From positions 124,001 to 188,000 of the forward strand of contig NZ_JAMFKN010000004.1 in NCBI RefSeq assembly GCF_023487995.1: a stretch of DNA of 64,000 nucleotides, given 5' to 3'. Positions 35,670 to 43,868 of this stretch are shown here, piece after piece. Each line of letters starts with the position of its first letter. The stretch's first letter is position 1. Under the pieces are notes generated by a model. It saw only the letters and a list, made by a program, of their open reading frames with translations. It did no database searches and was not told the origin of the DNA. Position numbers and translations under genes: made by a program. Origin of the DNA: Thermohalobaculum sediminis. GTDB lineage: Bacteria > Pseudomonadota > Alphaproteobacteria > Rhodobacterales > Rhodobacteraceae.

Positions 35670-36629
35670 TCAGGCGACGCGGTCGCCCGGCTCGCGCCCC
35701 GCGAAGACCGCGTCGATGTTGTCGAGCGCGCGAAAGCCCATCGCGTCGCGCGTCTCGGTGGTCGCCGAGCCGATATGGGGCAGCAGGAAGACGTTGTCGA
35801 GCGCGGCGAGCGCGGGATTGCCGCCCGGTTCGGTGCGGAAGACGTCGAGGCCGGCGGCGAACAGCCTCCCCGAGGTCAGCGCCCGCACCAGCGCCTCCTC
35901 GTCGACCAGCGCGCCGCGTGCGGTGTTGACGAGGATCGCGCCGGGCTTCATCCGGGCAAAGGCCGCATCGTTCATCATGCCGGTGGTGTCGGACGTCGAC
36001 GGGCAGTGCAGCGAGACGACGTCCGCCGCGCCGAGCAGGCTCTCGAGCGTCTCGTGGAAGATCGCGCCCTTCTCGAGCGCCGGCTCCAGCCGCCGGCGGT
36101 TGTGGTAGTGGATCTCCATGCCGAAGCCGCGCGCGCGCTCGGCCGTCACCTGTCCGACGCGGCCCATGCCGACGACCCCGAAGCGCTTGCCGCTGACCTG
36201 CCGGCCGACCATGAAGGCCGGGCTCCAGAAGGTCCAGCGCCCCTCGCGCACCATGCGGTCGCCTTCCGAGCCGCGCCGCGCGGCGCCCAGCATGCACAGG
36301 ATCGCGATCTCGGCCGTCGCGTCCGACAGGACGTCGGGCGTGTTGGTGACGACGATCCCGCGCGCCTTCGCCGCTGCGAGGTCGACATGATCGACCCCCA
36401 CGGAATGGTTCGCGATCACCTTGAGCCGCGCCGGCAGGCGGGCGATCACCTCGGCCGAGAAGATCTCGGAATGGCAGGGCAGCACCGCGTCGACGGACTG
36501 GCAGGCCTCGATCAGCTCGTCGCGGGTGAAGACGCGGTCCTCGGGATTGAGGATCGCGTCGTAGTCGCGGCTCACCCGCTCGTGGACGGCATCGGTCAGC
36601 CGCCGCGTCACCAGCACCACCGGCTTCAT
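35670..36629 (-). CDS. D-2-hydroxyacid dehydrogenase (glyoxylate reductase-like)
   Basis: 319 residues. It interconverts a 2-hydroxyacid and 2-oxoacid with NAD(P)H. The nucleotide-binding motif G-V-V-G-M-G-R-V-G-Q is near 150; the catalytic Arg is in N-T-A-R-G-A-L-V near 235, the Glu in F-R-T-E-P near 265, and the His in P-H-I-G-S-A-T near 285. It is 43 bases beyond the small membrane-protein gene and on the same strand as the TakP-like TRAP operon, which would suit a role in 2-oxoacid or glyoxylate metabolism. Confidence 0.88.
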   Translation of the reverse strand: MKPVVLVTRRLTDAVHERVSRDYDAILNPEDRVFTRDELIEACQSVDAVLPCHSEIFSAEVIARLPARLKVIANHSVGVDHVDLAAAKARGIVVTNTPDVLSDATAEIAILCMLGAARRGSEGDRMVREGRWTFWSPAFMVGRQVSGKRFGVVGMGRVGQVTAERARGFGMEIHYHNRRRLEPALEKGAIFHETLESLLGAADVVSLHCPSTSDTTGMMNDAAFARMKPGAILVNTARGALVDEEALVRALTSGRLFAAGLDVFRTEPGGNPALAALDNVFLLPHIGSATTETRDAMGFRALDNIDAVFAGREPGDRVA

Positions 36630-36672
36630 TTCGTCAGTCCTTCCGTCTTCGCCCGCCCGGCACCGGCACGGC

Positions 36673-36846
36673 TTACTTGCCGTTCGTCGTGCCGTTACGG
36701 AGGTCGCGGAGGAAGTCGATCGCGGCGAAGACGACCACCGCCACCAGCACGATCATCAGGTCGGGCACGGGGACGAAGACCGCGATAATGCCGAGAAACG
36801 CCGCGAGGGTTCCGACTGCCAGGAAGGCGATGATCCAGTCGCTCAT
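36673..36846 (-). CDS. 57-residue membrane protein
   Basis: A short frame reading M-S-D-W-I-I-A-F-L-A at its start, stop TAA at 36673-36675. Two hydrophobic segments (about 4-25 and 29-45) are joined by V-P-V-P-D, and the tail F-L-R-D-L-R-N is charged. The ATG overlaps the amidase stop by four bases (ATGA), which argues for real translation. No family recognised. It could be an accessory subunit of the TRAP importer or a membrane anchor. Confidence 0.65.
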   Translation of the reverse strand: MSDWIIAFLAVGTLAAFLGIIAVFVPVPDLMIVLVAVVVFAAIDFLRDLRNGTTNGK

Positions 36847-38198
36847 TCGGTTTCTCCATGCTCGGACAGGGTGGAGACGATCCAGCGCGCGGTGCGCAGA
36901 AGGCGCGCGTCGTCATCGGCGGCGCCCACGACCTGCACGCCCAGCGGCAGCCCCGCGCCACCGGTCAGGAGCGGAAGGGTGAGCGACGGCAGGCCCGTGT
37001 AGGACCACAAAGTGCAGAAGGCGGGGTCCCCGGTGCTGCCGAAGGCCGGCGCCTCGCCGGGTGCGGCGGGGGTCAGGATGGCGTCGTAGCGCGACGTGAG
37101 CTCGGCCAGGCCCGCCGCGAGCGAGGCGCGCATCCGGCGCGCCATCAGGTAGTCGGGGGCGGGCGTCGCGCGGCCCTCCTCGATCAGGGCACGCAGGTCC
37201 GGATCCGCGTCGGGCATCCGGTCGAGATAGCCGCCGAGGTGATGCGCGCCCTCGGCCGCCATCAGCGTCCGCGTCCAGCGGAACGCCTCGGCGAACACCT
37301 CGGGCAGAGCAATCTCGTCGACCGGGGCCAGCGCCGTGCAAAGCTCGGCAAAGGCCTCGCGCGTGGCGGCTTCGGGCTCGGCGGGTCCCATGATGCAGCA
37401 AAGCGCCGGGCGCACCGGCGGGCGGCCTGCCGCGACCTCGGCGAGCGGCCCGCGGAAGCCACGGCAGTCGGGGTCGCGCCCGTCCTCGCCCATCAGCAGC
37501 GCGGCGAGCGCCATGTCCTCGACGCTGCGCCCCATCAGGCCGACATGATCGAGCGACGGCGCGACCGGCAGGATGCCGCTGCGGGGTATCGCGCCGAACG
37601 AGGGCTTGAAGCCGACGACGCCACAGAAGCTCGACGGCCGGATCACCGAGCCGTTGGTCTGCGTGCCGAGCGCGATCGGTACCATCCCGGCCGCGACCGC
37701 CGCCGCCGAGCCGGCCGACGAGCCGCCGGGCGAGCGCCCGAGATCGTGCGGGTTGCGCGTGGCCGCGGCTGGCGCGCCCTGCGCGAGCGGCGTCGTCACG
37801 GTCTTGCCGAGGATGATCGCCCCGGCACGCCGCAGGCGCCGCACGACGGTCGCATCCTCGCGCGGGCGCCGCCCGCGATCCGAGGACGCGCCGTTCTCGC
37901 CAGGCATTCCGGCCACGTCGATGATGTCCTTCACCCCCACCGGCACGCCGTGCAGCGGGCCGCAGGGCAGCCCTTTGCGCCGGTGCGCGTCGAGCGCCTC
38001 GGCCGTGGCCAGTGCCCCCTCGCGGTCGACATGGGCCCAGGCGCCGATCTCGCCGTCGGCCGCGTCGATGCGGGCGATGCAGGCCTCGACCAGCGCGGTC
38101 GCGGTCACATCGCCCTCGGCCACCGCCCGCGCGGCGTCGCGGGCGCCGAGATCGGCCGGGTTTCCCCTGCCGGACGTCTGCGCCATGGCATCAGCCAT
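36843..38198 (-). CDS. Amidase-signature family hydrolase
   Basis: 451 residues. The Ser-cisSer-Lys triad is complete: Lys90 in P-V-G-V-K-D, Ser160 in G-R-S-P-G-G-S-S-A-G-S-A, Ser184 in G-T-Q-T-N-G-S-V-I-R-P. These cytoplasmic enzymes hydrolyse amides, including indoleacetamide, allophanate and aryl amides. The start overlaps the end of the TRAP large-subunit gene by eight bases and has GGAG seven bases upstream, so the amidase is part of the importer operon and probably acts on the imported compound. An ATG at 38186 is an alternative start. Confidence 0.88.
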   Translation of the reverse strand: MADAMAQTSGRGNPADLGARDAARAVAEGDVTATALVEACIARIDAADGEIGAWAHVDREGALATAEALDAHRRKGLPCGPLHGVPVGVKDIIDVAGMPGENGASSDRGRRPREDATVVRRLRRAGAIILGKTVTTPLAQGAPAAATRNPHDLGRSPGGSSAGSAAAVAAGMVPIALGTQTNGSVIRPSSFCGVVGFKPSFGAIPRSGILPVAPSLDHVGLMGRSVEDMALAALLMGEDGRDPDCRGFRGPLAEVAAGRPPVRPALCCIMGPAEPEAATREAFAELCTALAPVDEIALPEVFAEAFRWTRTLMAAEGAHHLGGYLDRMPDADPDLRALIEEGRATPAPDYLMARRMRASLAAGLAELTSRYDAILTPAAPGEAPAFGSTGDPAFCTLWSYTGLPSLTLPLLTGGAGLPLGVQVVGAADDDARLLRTARWIVSTLSEHGETE

Positions 38199-39612
38199 AG
38201 ACCAGCTCCGGCAGGTAGAACACGAGCGACGGGAAGACGTAGATCATGACCATCGCGATCAGGATCAGCGCCAGATAGGGCATGACCCCCGAGAAGATGT
38301 GCGTGAGCTCGACCCCCGGCGGCGAGACGCCCTTGAGATAGTAGGCCGACATGGCCATCGGCGGTGTCAGGAACGAGGTCTGCAGGTTCAGCGCGATCAG
38401 GATGCCGAAGAACAGCGGGTCCACACCGAAATGCGGCAGCAGCGGCAGGAAGATCGGCACGAAGATGATGATGATCTCGGACCATTCCAGGGGCCAGCCC
38501 AGCAGGAAGATGATGATCTGCGCCATGATCAGGAACATGATCGGCGACATGTCGAGGCCGAGCACGAACTCCTCGACCACCGACTCGCCGCCCAGGTAGC
38601 TGAACACCGACGAGAAGGTCCACGAGCCCACGAACATCCAGCAGACCATCGCCGAGGTGCGCACGGTGAGATAGACCGACTCGCGAAGGCGGTCCCAGGT
38701 CAGCGAGCGGTAGGCCAGCGCGAGCAGGAGCCCGCCCAGCGCGCCGAGCGCCGCCGCCTCGGAGGGCGTCGCCAGCCCGAACAGGATCGCGCCCAGAACC
38801 GACAGGATCAGCAGCGCCAGCGGGAAGAACGACGTCAGCAGCATGACGACGATCTTTCCCGTCGAAAGATGGCCGGTCTCGTCGACGGTGGGCTTCGGCG
38901 CGAGGCGCGGGTTCAGCGTCGCGCGCGTGACCACGTAGACCATGTAGAGGCCCGCGAGCATGAAGCCCGGGATCAGCGCACCAGCGTAGAGCTTGACGAT
39001 CGAGACGTTCGACGACGCGGCATAGACGATCAGCATGATCGAGGGCGGGATCAGGATGCCGAGACAGCCGCCCGCGCAGATCACGCCTGAGGCAAACGAC
39101 GTGTCGTAGCGCGCCTTGAGCATCGAAGGCAGGGCGAGCATCCCCATCAGCGTCACCACGGCGCCGACGATGCCCGTGGCCGTGGCGAACAGCGCGCAGG
39201 TCGTGAGCGCCGCCACCGCCATGGCGCCCGGCAGCCGCTTGGCCGACACATAGAGCGTGTCGAACAGCGCGTTCACGATGTTCGCGCGCTCGACGACATA
39301 GCCCATGAACAGGAACAGCGGGATCGCCGTGAGCACGTCATTCGACATGACCGAATAGGTCTGGTTCACGAACAGGTCGAAGATGCGGTTGTTGAAGAAG
39401 CCTTCGAACCAGGTCGAGACGATGTCGAACGTGCCGGGGTCGTCCGAGGCCATCAGCTTCTCGTAGGCCCGCCACTGCCGGCCGGCATCGAAATACGCAT
39501 AGTAGCCGAAGCCCACGCCCATCGCCATGAGCGTGAAGGCGATCGGGAAGCCGAGGAAGATGCTGAGGATGAACGTCGCCAGCATCAGGATGGCAATCTG
39601 CGGGTCGGTCAT
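38191..39612 (-). CDS. TRAP importer large membrane subunit (DctM family)
   Basis: 473 residues from the ATG at 39612. About twelve helices. G-C-L-G-I-L-I-P-P-S-I-M-L is near 190 and L-T-P-P-M-A-M-S-A-Y-Y-L-K near 425. An extra segment of about 50 residues (35-85, Y-Y-A-Y-F-D-A-G and following) lies between the first two helices, typical of the larger subunits that pair with TakP-like binding proteins. It overlaps the small-subunit gene by four bases. Confidence 0.92.
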   Translation of the reverse strand: MTDPQIAILMLATFILSIFLGFPIAFTLMAMGVGFGYYAYFDAGRQWRAYEKLMASDDPGTFDIVSTWFEGFFNNRIFDLFVNQTYSVMSNDVLTAIPLFLFMGYVVERANIVNALFDTLYVSAKRLPGAMAVAALTTCALFATATGIVGAVVTLMGMLALPSMLKARYDTSFASGVICAGGCLGILIPPSIMLIVYAASSNVSIVKLYAGALIPGFMLAGLYMVYVVTRATLNPRLAPKPTVDETGHLSTGKIVVMLLTSFFPLALLILSVLGAILFGLATPSEAAALGALGGLLLALAYRSLTWDRLRESVYLTVRTSAMVCWMFVGSWTFSSVFSYLGGESVVEEFVLGLDMSPIMFLIMAQIIIFLLGWPLEWSEIIIIFVPIFLPLLPHFGVDPLFFGILIALNLQTSFLTPPMAMSAYYLKGVSPPGVELTHIFSGVMPYLALILIAMVMIYVFPSLVFYLPELVYG

Positions 39613-40202
39613 GATGCGGAGGCTCCGCTTTTCGCCTTCTCTTCGGCGGCCTGTTTCAGGAGGATCTGCTCCATCTCCTCGACATCGGCGTCCGCGCGCG
39701 GCCACTCGCCCGTGCGGATGCACAGGAGGCAGCGCAGCACCTGCGCGATGCCCTGCAGGAACAGCAGGATGCCCGCGGCGACGATCAGCATCTTGAACTG
39801 GAAGATCGGCACGCCGGCGGGGCTCATGACGCTCACCTCGGTGTAGCGGTACGAGCGCTCGGCATATTTCGCGCCGGCGAAGATCAGCGCCAGCACGCCG
39901 GGGAAGAAGAACAGGAAGTAGAGCGTCAGTTCGACCCGCGCCTGCGTCCGAGGCCGCCACAGCCGGTAGACGAAATCGCCGCGCACATGGCCGTTGCGGC
40001 TCAACGTGTAGGCGCCCCCCATCATGAAGAGCGCGCCATACATCATGTAGCTCATGTCGAAGGCCCACGAGGTCGGCGAGTTGAGGACGTAGCGCACGAA
40101 CACCTCGTAGGCGATGCCGAAGGTCATGCCCAGGATGCACCATGCGAACGCCTTGCCGAACCAGGCGGTCAGGCGGTCGATGAAGCGGATTGTTCGTTCC
40201 AT
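39609..40202 (-). CDS. TRAP importer small membrane subunit (DctQ family)
   Basis: 197 residues from the ATG at 40202. Four helices, with the motif R-Y-V-L-N-S-P-T-S-W near 38 and N-G-H-V-R-G-D near 70. A hydrophilic, acidic-then-basic C-terminal tail of about 30 residues is longer than in the other system in this window. Confidence 0.9.
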   Translation of the reverse strand: MERTIRFIDRLTAWFGKAFAWCILGMTFGIAYEVFVRYVLNSPTSWAFDMSYMMYGALFMMGGAYTLSRNGHVRGDFVYRLWRPRTQARVELTLYFLFFFPGVLALIFAGAKYAERSYRYTEVSVMSPAGVPIFQFKMLIVAAGILLFLQGIAQVLRCLLCIRTGEWPRADADVEEMEQILLKQAAEEKAKSGASAS

Positions 40203-40230
40203 GTCCTGTCCGGGGAAGGTGCTGCGACAA

Positions 40231-40294
40231 GGGCGGGGAGATTCCCCCCCGCCCGCTTGGCGTGCCATTGGGCCCGCGACGCCCTGCCGCGGGC
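40231..40294 (-). promoter_or_regulatory. Two stem-loops between dctP and dctQ of the second TRAP operon
   Basis: GGGCGGGG (40231-40238) pairs with CCCCGCCC (40247-40254), and GCCCGCG (40272-40278) with CGCGGGC (40288-40294). In transcription order they follow the binding-protein gene. The arrangement matches the stem-loop at 30504 in the other TRAP operon and probably sets subunit ratios. Confidence 0.5.
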
Positions 40295-40302
40295 TCGCTG
40301 GA

Positions 40303-41436
40303 TCAGAACGGGAGCTTGCCCGGGAAGTAGTGGTCGTAGGCCAGCTTGTAATCGGCCGCGTTCAGGATGTCGTAGTAGGCAACCCGCTCGGACCACGCCT
40401 TCTGGCTGTCGACGACCTTCTTGAAGAACGCATCCTTGTTGAGGTCCTCGAGCACCGTGTCCCAGGCCGCAAGCTGAGCCTTGAGGATCGACGGGTCGGT
40501 GCGGTGGACCTTCACGCCGTCGTCGTTGATCAGGGTCTGGAGATCCGCCGAGTAGCGATCCATCGCGAGGCCGTAGTTGGCGGTGTTCGCCGCCTCGGCC
40601 GCGTATTCGAGGATCGCCTGCTGCTCGGGCGACAGGCTGTCGAAGAGATCCTTGTTGAAGATGATCTCGAAGAACTCGGCCGCCTGATGGTACGAGGACA
40701 TGTAGTAGTCCTTCACCACGTCCTGCGCGCCGAACTGCCGATCCGAGGTCGGGTTGTTGAACTCGAAGGCGTCGATCACGCCGCGCTCGAGCGCCGGGAC
40801 GATCTCGCCGCCCGGAAGCTGGGTCACGTTGACGCCCGCCGCCTGCATGACGTCCGCGGCGAGGCCGACGGTGCGCCACTTCAGGCCCTTCATGTCGTCG
40901 ATCGAGTTCACGTTCTTCTTGAACCAGCCGAGCGGCTGCGTCGGCATCGGCAGGGCGAAGAAGCCAACAAGGTTGAGGCCCAGGATGTCCTGGATCAGCT
41001 CCTGATAGAGCGCCTGGCCGCCGCCGAAGTGGATCCAGGCGAGGATCTGCGACGCGTTCGAGCCGAACACCGGGCCGGTGCCGAACAGCGAGGCCGCCTT
41101 GTTCTTGCCGTACCAGTAGGCGGTGACGTGGTGGCCCGCGTCGAGCACGCCGTCGTTGACCGCGTCCTGGATCTGGAAGGCCTTCACGACCGCGCCGTCG
41201 GGGAGATACTCGATCTCCATCCGGCCGCCCGACATCTTGTTGACGCGCTCGACATACTGCTTGGCGAAGTCGGAGAACACGTTGGCGTCGGGCCAGGCGC
41301 CCTGCATCTTGATCTTGACCGTCTGGGCACGGCTGACCTGGGGCGCCGCGAGCGTCGCGACGGCGGCGCCGCCGGCCACGATGCCGCCCTTGAGGAACTT
41401 GCGGCGCGAGGTTCTGGTCTCGGCTGTGTCTTTCAT
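40303..41436 (-). CDS. TRAP importer substrate-binding protein, TakP/DctP family
   Basis: 377 residues from the ATG at 41436 (AAGGGAGGACC upstream). A twin-arginine signal, T-S-R-R-K-F-L-K-G, runs to about residue 37 (V-S-R-A-Q). Landmarks are G-H-H-V-T-A-Y-W-Y-G-K near 95, G-W-F-K-K-N-V near 165, and L-P-G-G-E-I-V-P-A-L-E-R-G near 195. Length, Tat signal and pattern fit the subfamily that includes the 2-oxoacid-binding protein TakP of Rhodobacter, as I recall it. An amidase gene and a 2-hydroxyacid dehydrogenase gene downstream suggest a carboxylate with an amide or oxo group as ligand. Confidence 0.88.
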   Translation of the reverse strand: MKDTAETRTSRRKFLKGGIVAGGAAVATLAAPQVSRAQTVKIKMQGAWPDANVFSDFAKQYVERVNKMSGGRMEIEYLPDGAVVKAFQIQDAVNDGVLDAGHHVTAYWYGKNKAASLFGTGPVFGSNASQILAWIHFGGGQALYQELIQDILGLNLVGFFALPMPTQPLGWFKKNVNSIDDMKGLKWRTVGLAADVMQAAGVNVTQLPGGEIVPALERGVIDAFEFNNPTSDRQFGAQDVVKDYYMSSYHQAAEFFEIIFNKDLFDSLSPEQQAILEYAAEAANTANYGLAMDRYSADLQTLINDDGVKVHRTDPSILKAQLAAWDTVLEDLNKDAFFKKVVDSQKAWSERVAYYDILNAADYKLAYDHYFPGKLPF

Positions 41437-41799
41437 TGGGGTCCTCCCTTGGAACACATCCCGGCGTCTCACGCTGCCGGGCGTTTCGGCCATCTGTCGG
41501 ACTGGTCGGCCTCGTGGGGCCGCCGGCGACTTCTCGTTGCTCGCCGGAACGCTTTTGGGGGCGCGGGCGATTTCGCCGGCACCCCGCCGCGCCGAGGCGC
41601 CGCGTCCGTGCCAGCCGCAGGCACAATACCCATGCGACGGGGAAAGGCGAGAGGGTTTGGCAAAATATTTTGACCACATTAACGAGTCTTGACGAAAATT
41701 TCATGAGATCGGCGCCGTCGTGAGGCAGGTTGCCGCCTCGACGGGGCTTGGCGAGCCGCGGCGCGCGGCCCTTGGCGCGGGCGCGGGGTGGCAGATTCG
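41437..41799. other. 363-base intergenic region, promoter side of the second TRAP operon
   Basis: No credible gene. The half nearest the binding-protein gene is G+C-rich and probably leader; the stretch 41650-41710 is strikingly A+T-rich and should hold the minus-strand promoter. It contains the palindrome listed at 41661. The last roughly 90 bases lie just beyond the end of the oxidoreductase gene and show nothing clear. Confidence 0.6.
41661..41672. promoter_or_regulatory. Perfect 12-bp palindrome, putative operator
   Basis: CAAAATATTTTG reads the same on both strands and lies in the only A+T-rich patch upstream of the TRAP operon, about 225 bases before the dctP start. A dimeric repressor or activator (for example GntR or LacI type) is the natural reading. 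No regulator gene is adjacent. Confidence 0.4.
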
Positions 41800-42933
41800 C
41801 TAGACGTCCGCGCGCAGGCCGTGGGCCTCGGGCGCGAAGCTTGCCGGCAGCGGGTCGGGGGAATCCGCGCCCGTCGCGATGGCGGCAAGCGCGTCGCCGA
41901 CGAGATGCGCCACGCTGAAGCCGATCTTGTAGCCGCCGGTCGCGAGCAGGAGCCTTGGCGCGCCGGGCAGCGGGCCTGCAAGCGGCTCGCGCCCGGGTGC
42001 CCGCGGGCGGATGCCGGACCATCGCTCGAGGATCGGCGCGGCGCGAAGTGCCGGGGCAAGACGGCGCGCCTCGGCGATCACGGCGTCGAGGGCGGCATCG
42101 GGCCTCTCGTCCTCCCAGGTCTTCTCGGTGGTCGAGCCGACCGCGATCCCGCCCGAAGCGTGGGGCACGATGAAGAGGCCACCCGCCTGCACCAGTGGCG
42201 CACCTGCTTCGGCGCGCGCGGCCAGCAGCGCAGCCTGTCCCTTCACTCCCGCGCCCGACAGCGCCCCCGGCGGCAGGCAGCCCGCGGGCAGTAGGCCGAG
42301 GCTGTGCCAGCCCGCCGCGACGACCACATGCCCCGCGGTGATCTCGCCACGGTCGAACCGGGCCACCATGCGGCGATGGTCGAGCCCGGCGAGCCGCCAG
42401 CCAGTCCGCAGCTCGGCCCGCGCCGCGACCGAGGCGGCGAGCGCGGCGATTACCCCGCGCGGCTCGACCCGTCCCGAAAGCGTGTCGCGGATCACACCGA
42501 AAGGTGCCGCCGCCGGGTCGAGCAGCCCATCCGCCTCGCCCGGCGGCGCGTCGAGGACCTCGAAGGTTGCGCGGCCGCCCCAGGCGTCATGCGCCGCCGC
42601 GGCCTGCGCGAGCGCCCGCCCGCGTGCCGCGGCGTCGGCGATCGGCGTGATGCGGCCGCAGCGGGCGTGGCCAGCGTCGATGCCCGTCTCGCCGGCAAGC
42701 TCGGCAAGCCGCGCGCCGAGGGTCTCGAGCCCCCGCATCTGGAACGCCTTGAACGGCCGCCACCGGGTCGGGAGATGCGGGGTCAGGGCGCCGACGAGGC
42801 CGCCGCTCGACCCCGCGCCGGGTGCGGACGCCTCCGCCACGATCACGCGCAGGCCGGCCGACGCCGCGGCGCGTGCCGCCCAGAGCCCGAAGACCCCGGC
42901 GCCGATCACCAGAACGTCCGTCGTCTCGGCCAC
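41800..42933 (-). CDS. FAD-dependent oxidoreductase, probable MnmC C-terminal-domain equivalent
   Basis: 377 residues from a GTG at 42933 with AAGGAG upstream. The dinucleotide motif V-I-G-A-G-V-F-G-L is at 9-17; it has the D-amino-acid-oxidase/glycine-oxidase fold with G-A-G-S-S-G-G-L near 40, R-F-D-R-G near 190 and S-G-I-R-P-R-A-P-G-R-E near 325. It is divergent from mnmD with 60 bases between. In E. coli the MnmD-like methyltransferase and a DAO-type FAD domain (which removes the carboxymethyl group from cmnm5s2U34 of tRNA) are one protein, MnmC. So this gene may be the second activity; a plain amino-acid oxidase is the alternative. Confidence 0.72.
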   Translation of the reverse strand: MAETTDVLVIGAGVFGLWAARAAASAGLRVIVAEASAPGAGSSGGLVGALTPHLPTRWRPFKAFQMRGLETLGARLAELAGETGIDAGHARCGRITPIADAAARGRALAQAAAAHDAWGGRATFEVLDAPPGEADGLLDPAAAPFGVIRDTLSGRVEPRGVIAALAASVAARAELRTGWRLAGLDHRRMVARFDRGEITAGHVVVAAGWHSLGLLPAGCLPPGALSGAGVKGQAALLAARAEAGAPLVQAGGLFIVPHASGGIAVGSTTEKTWEDERPDAALDAVIAEARRLAPALRAAPILERWSGIRPRAPGREPLAGPLPGAPRLLLATGGYKIGFSVAHLVGDALAAIATGADSPDPLPASFAPEAHGLRADV

Positions 42934-42993
42934 GCGTTCTCCTTGCCTCGCCTGCTCTTGATCGCCGACCGCCGGCGCGCAAGAACCGACCAC

Positions 42994-43698
42994 ATGACGA
43001 CCGCGAAGGCCAGTGACGATCTTCTGTGGGAGCCGGGGCCGCGCGGCGAGGTGCCGGTGTCGCGCCGCCATGGCGATCCCTTCTACGCGCGCACCGACGG
43101 GTTCGCCGAAGCCCGCCACGTCTTTCTCGACGGCAATCGCCTGCCCGGGCGCTGGCACGGGGGGCTGCGCTCCTTCCGCATCGCCGAGCTGGGCTTCGGG
43201 ACTGGCCTCAATGTCCTCGCGGCCTGGCACCTGTGGCGAGAGCGGGCCGCGCCTGGGGCCGTGCTCACGGTCACGTCGTTCGAGCTCGCGCCGCTCGCGC
43301 CGGCCGACATGGCCCGCGCGCTTGCTGCATTCCCCGAGCTGTCGGACCTCGCGGCCCGGCTCCTCGCGGTATGGGACGGCAGGGGCGGGGTGTTCGACCT
43401 CGGCGGGCTTGCGCTCGAGGTCGTCGAGGGCGACGCCCGCCGGACCGTGCCACGCTGGACGGGCTGCGCCGACGCGTGGTTCCTCGACGGCTTCGCGCCC
43501 TCCCGTAACCCGCAGATGTGGGAGCCCGCGCTCCTGTCCGCCGTGGCCGCCCGGATGGCGCCGGGCGCGACGCTTGCAACCTACAGCGCCGCGGGGGCGG
43601 TGCGCCGCGCGCTGGCGGCGGCGGGGCTCGTGGTCGGCAAACGGCCGGGCTTCGGCGCCAAGCGCGAGATGTGCATCGCCGCCCGGGCCGCTGCCTGA
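42994..43698 (+). CDS. mnmD: tRNA 5-methylaminomethyl-2-thiouridine methyltransferase MnmD
   Basis: 234 residues from the ATG at 42994. It adds the last methyl group to nm5s2U34 of tRNA using S-adenosylmethionine. The SAM motif E-L-G-F-G-T-G-L-N is at 65-73; the MnmC1/DUF752 signature D-G-F-A-P-S-R-N-P-Q-M-W is near 165-176, and the C-terminal G-F-G-A-K-R-E-M near 222 is also typical. The FAD domain fused to it in enterobacteria is missing, and a free-standing FAD protein is encoded divergently next door. Confidence 0.87.
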   Translation: MTTAKASDDLLWEPGPRGEVPVSRRHGDPFYARTDGFAEARHVFLDGNRLPGRWHGGLRSFRIAELGFGTGLNVLAAWHLWRERAAPGAVLTVTSFELAPLAPADMARALAAFPELSDLAARLLAVWDGRGGVFDLGGLALEVVEGDARRTVPRWTGCADAWFLDGFAPSRNPQMWEPALLSAVAARMAPGATLATYSAAGAVRRALAAAGLVVGKRPGFGAKREMCIAARAAA

Positions 43699-43868
43699 GC
43701 CATCCCCGGCTGGCCCTGGTGGGCCGGATCGCCCCCGCCGCCATTTCCGGCGCGGAAACCGGGCGCGGCGTCGCAAACCGCGTTGCGGGTCGGTGCGTCA
43801 CGTCCTACGAGAAGCCCGCGCCCGCCGCGTCCGCGCGGCGCGAGCGGATTGCATGCCGGAGGCGATCA

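Noticed and set aside
38570-39090. Plus-strand frame opposite the TRAP large subunit
   Set aside because: Arg/Asp/Gln/His-rich low-complexity translation without start signals; shadow of the dctM gene.
41669-41700. TTGACC and TTGACG boxes on the plus strand in the TRAP control region
   Set aside because: No suitable -10, and the next gene in that direction is antisense, so they cannot serve a known transcript.
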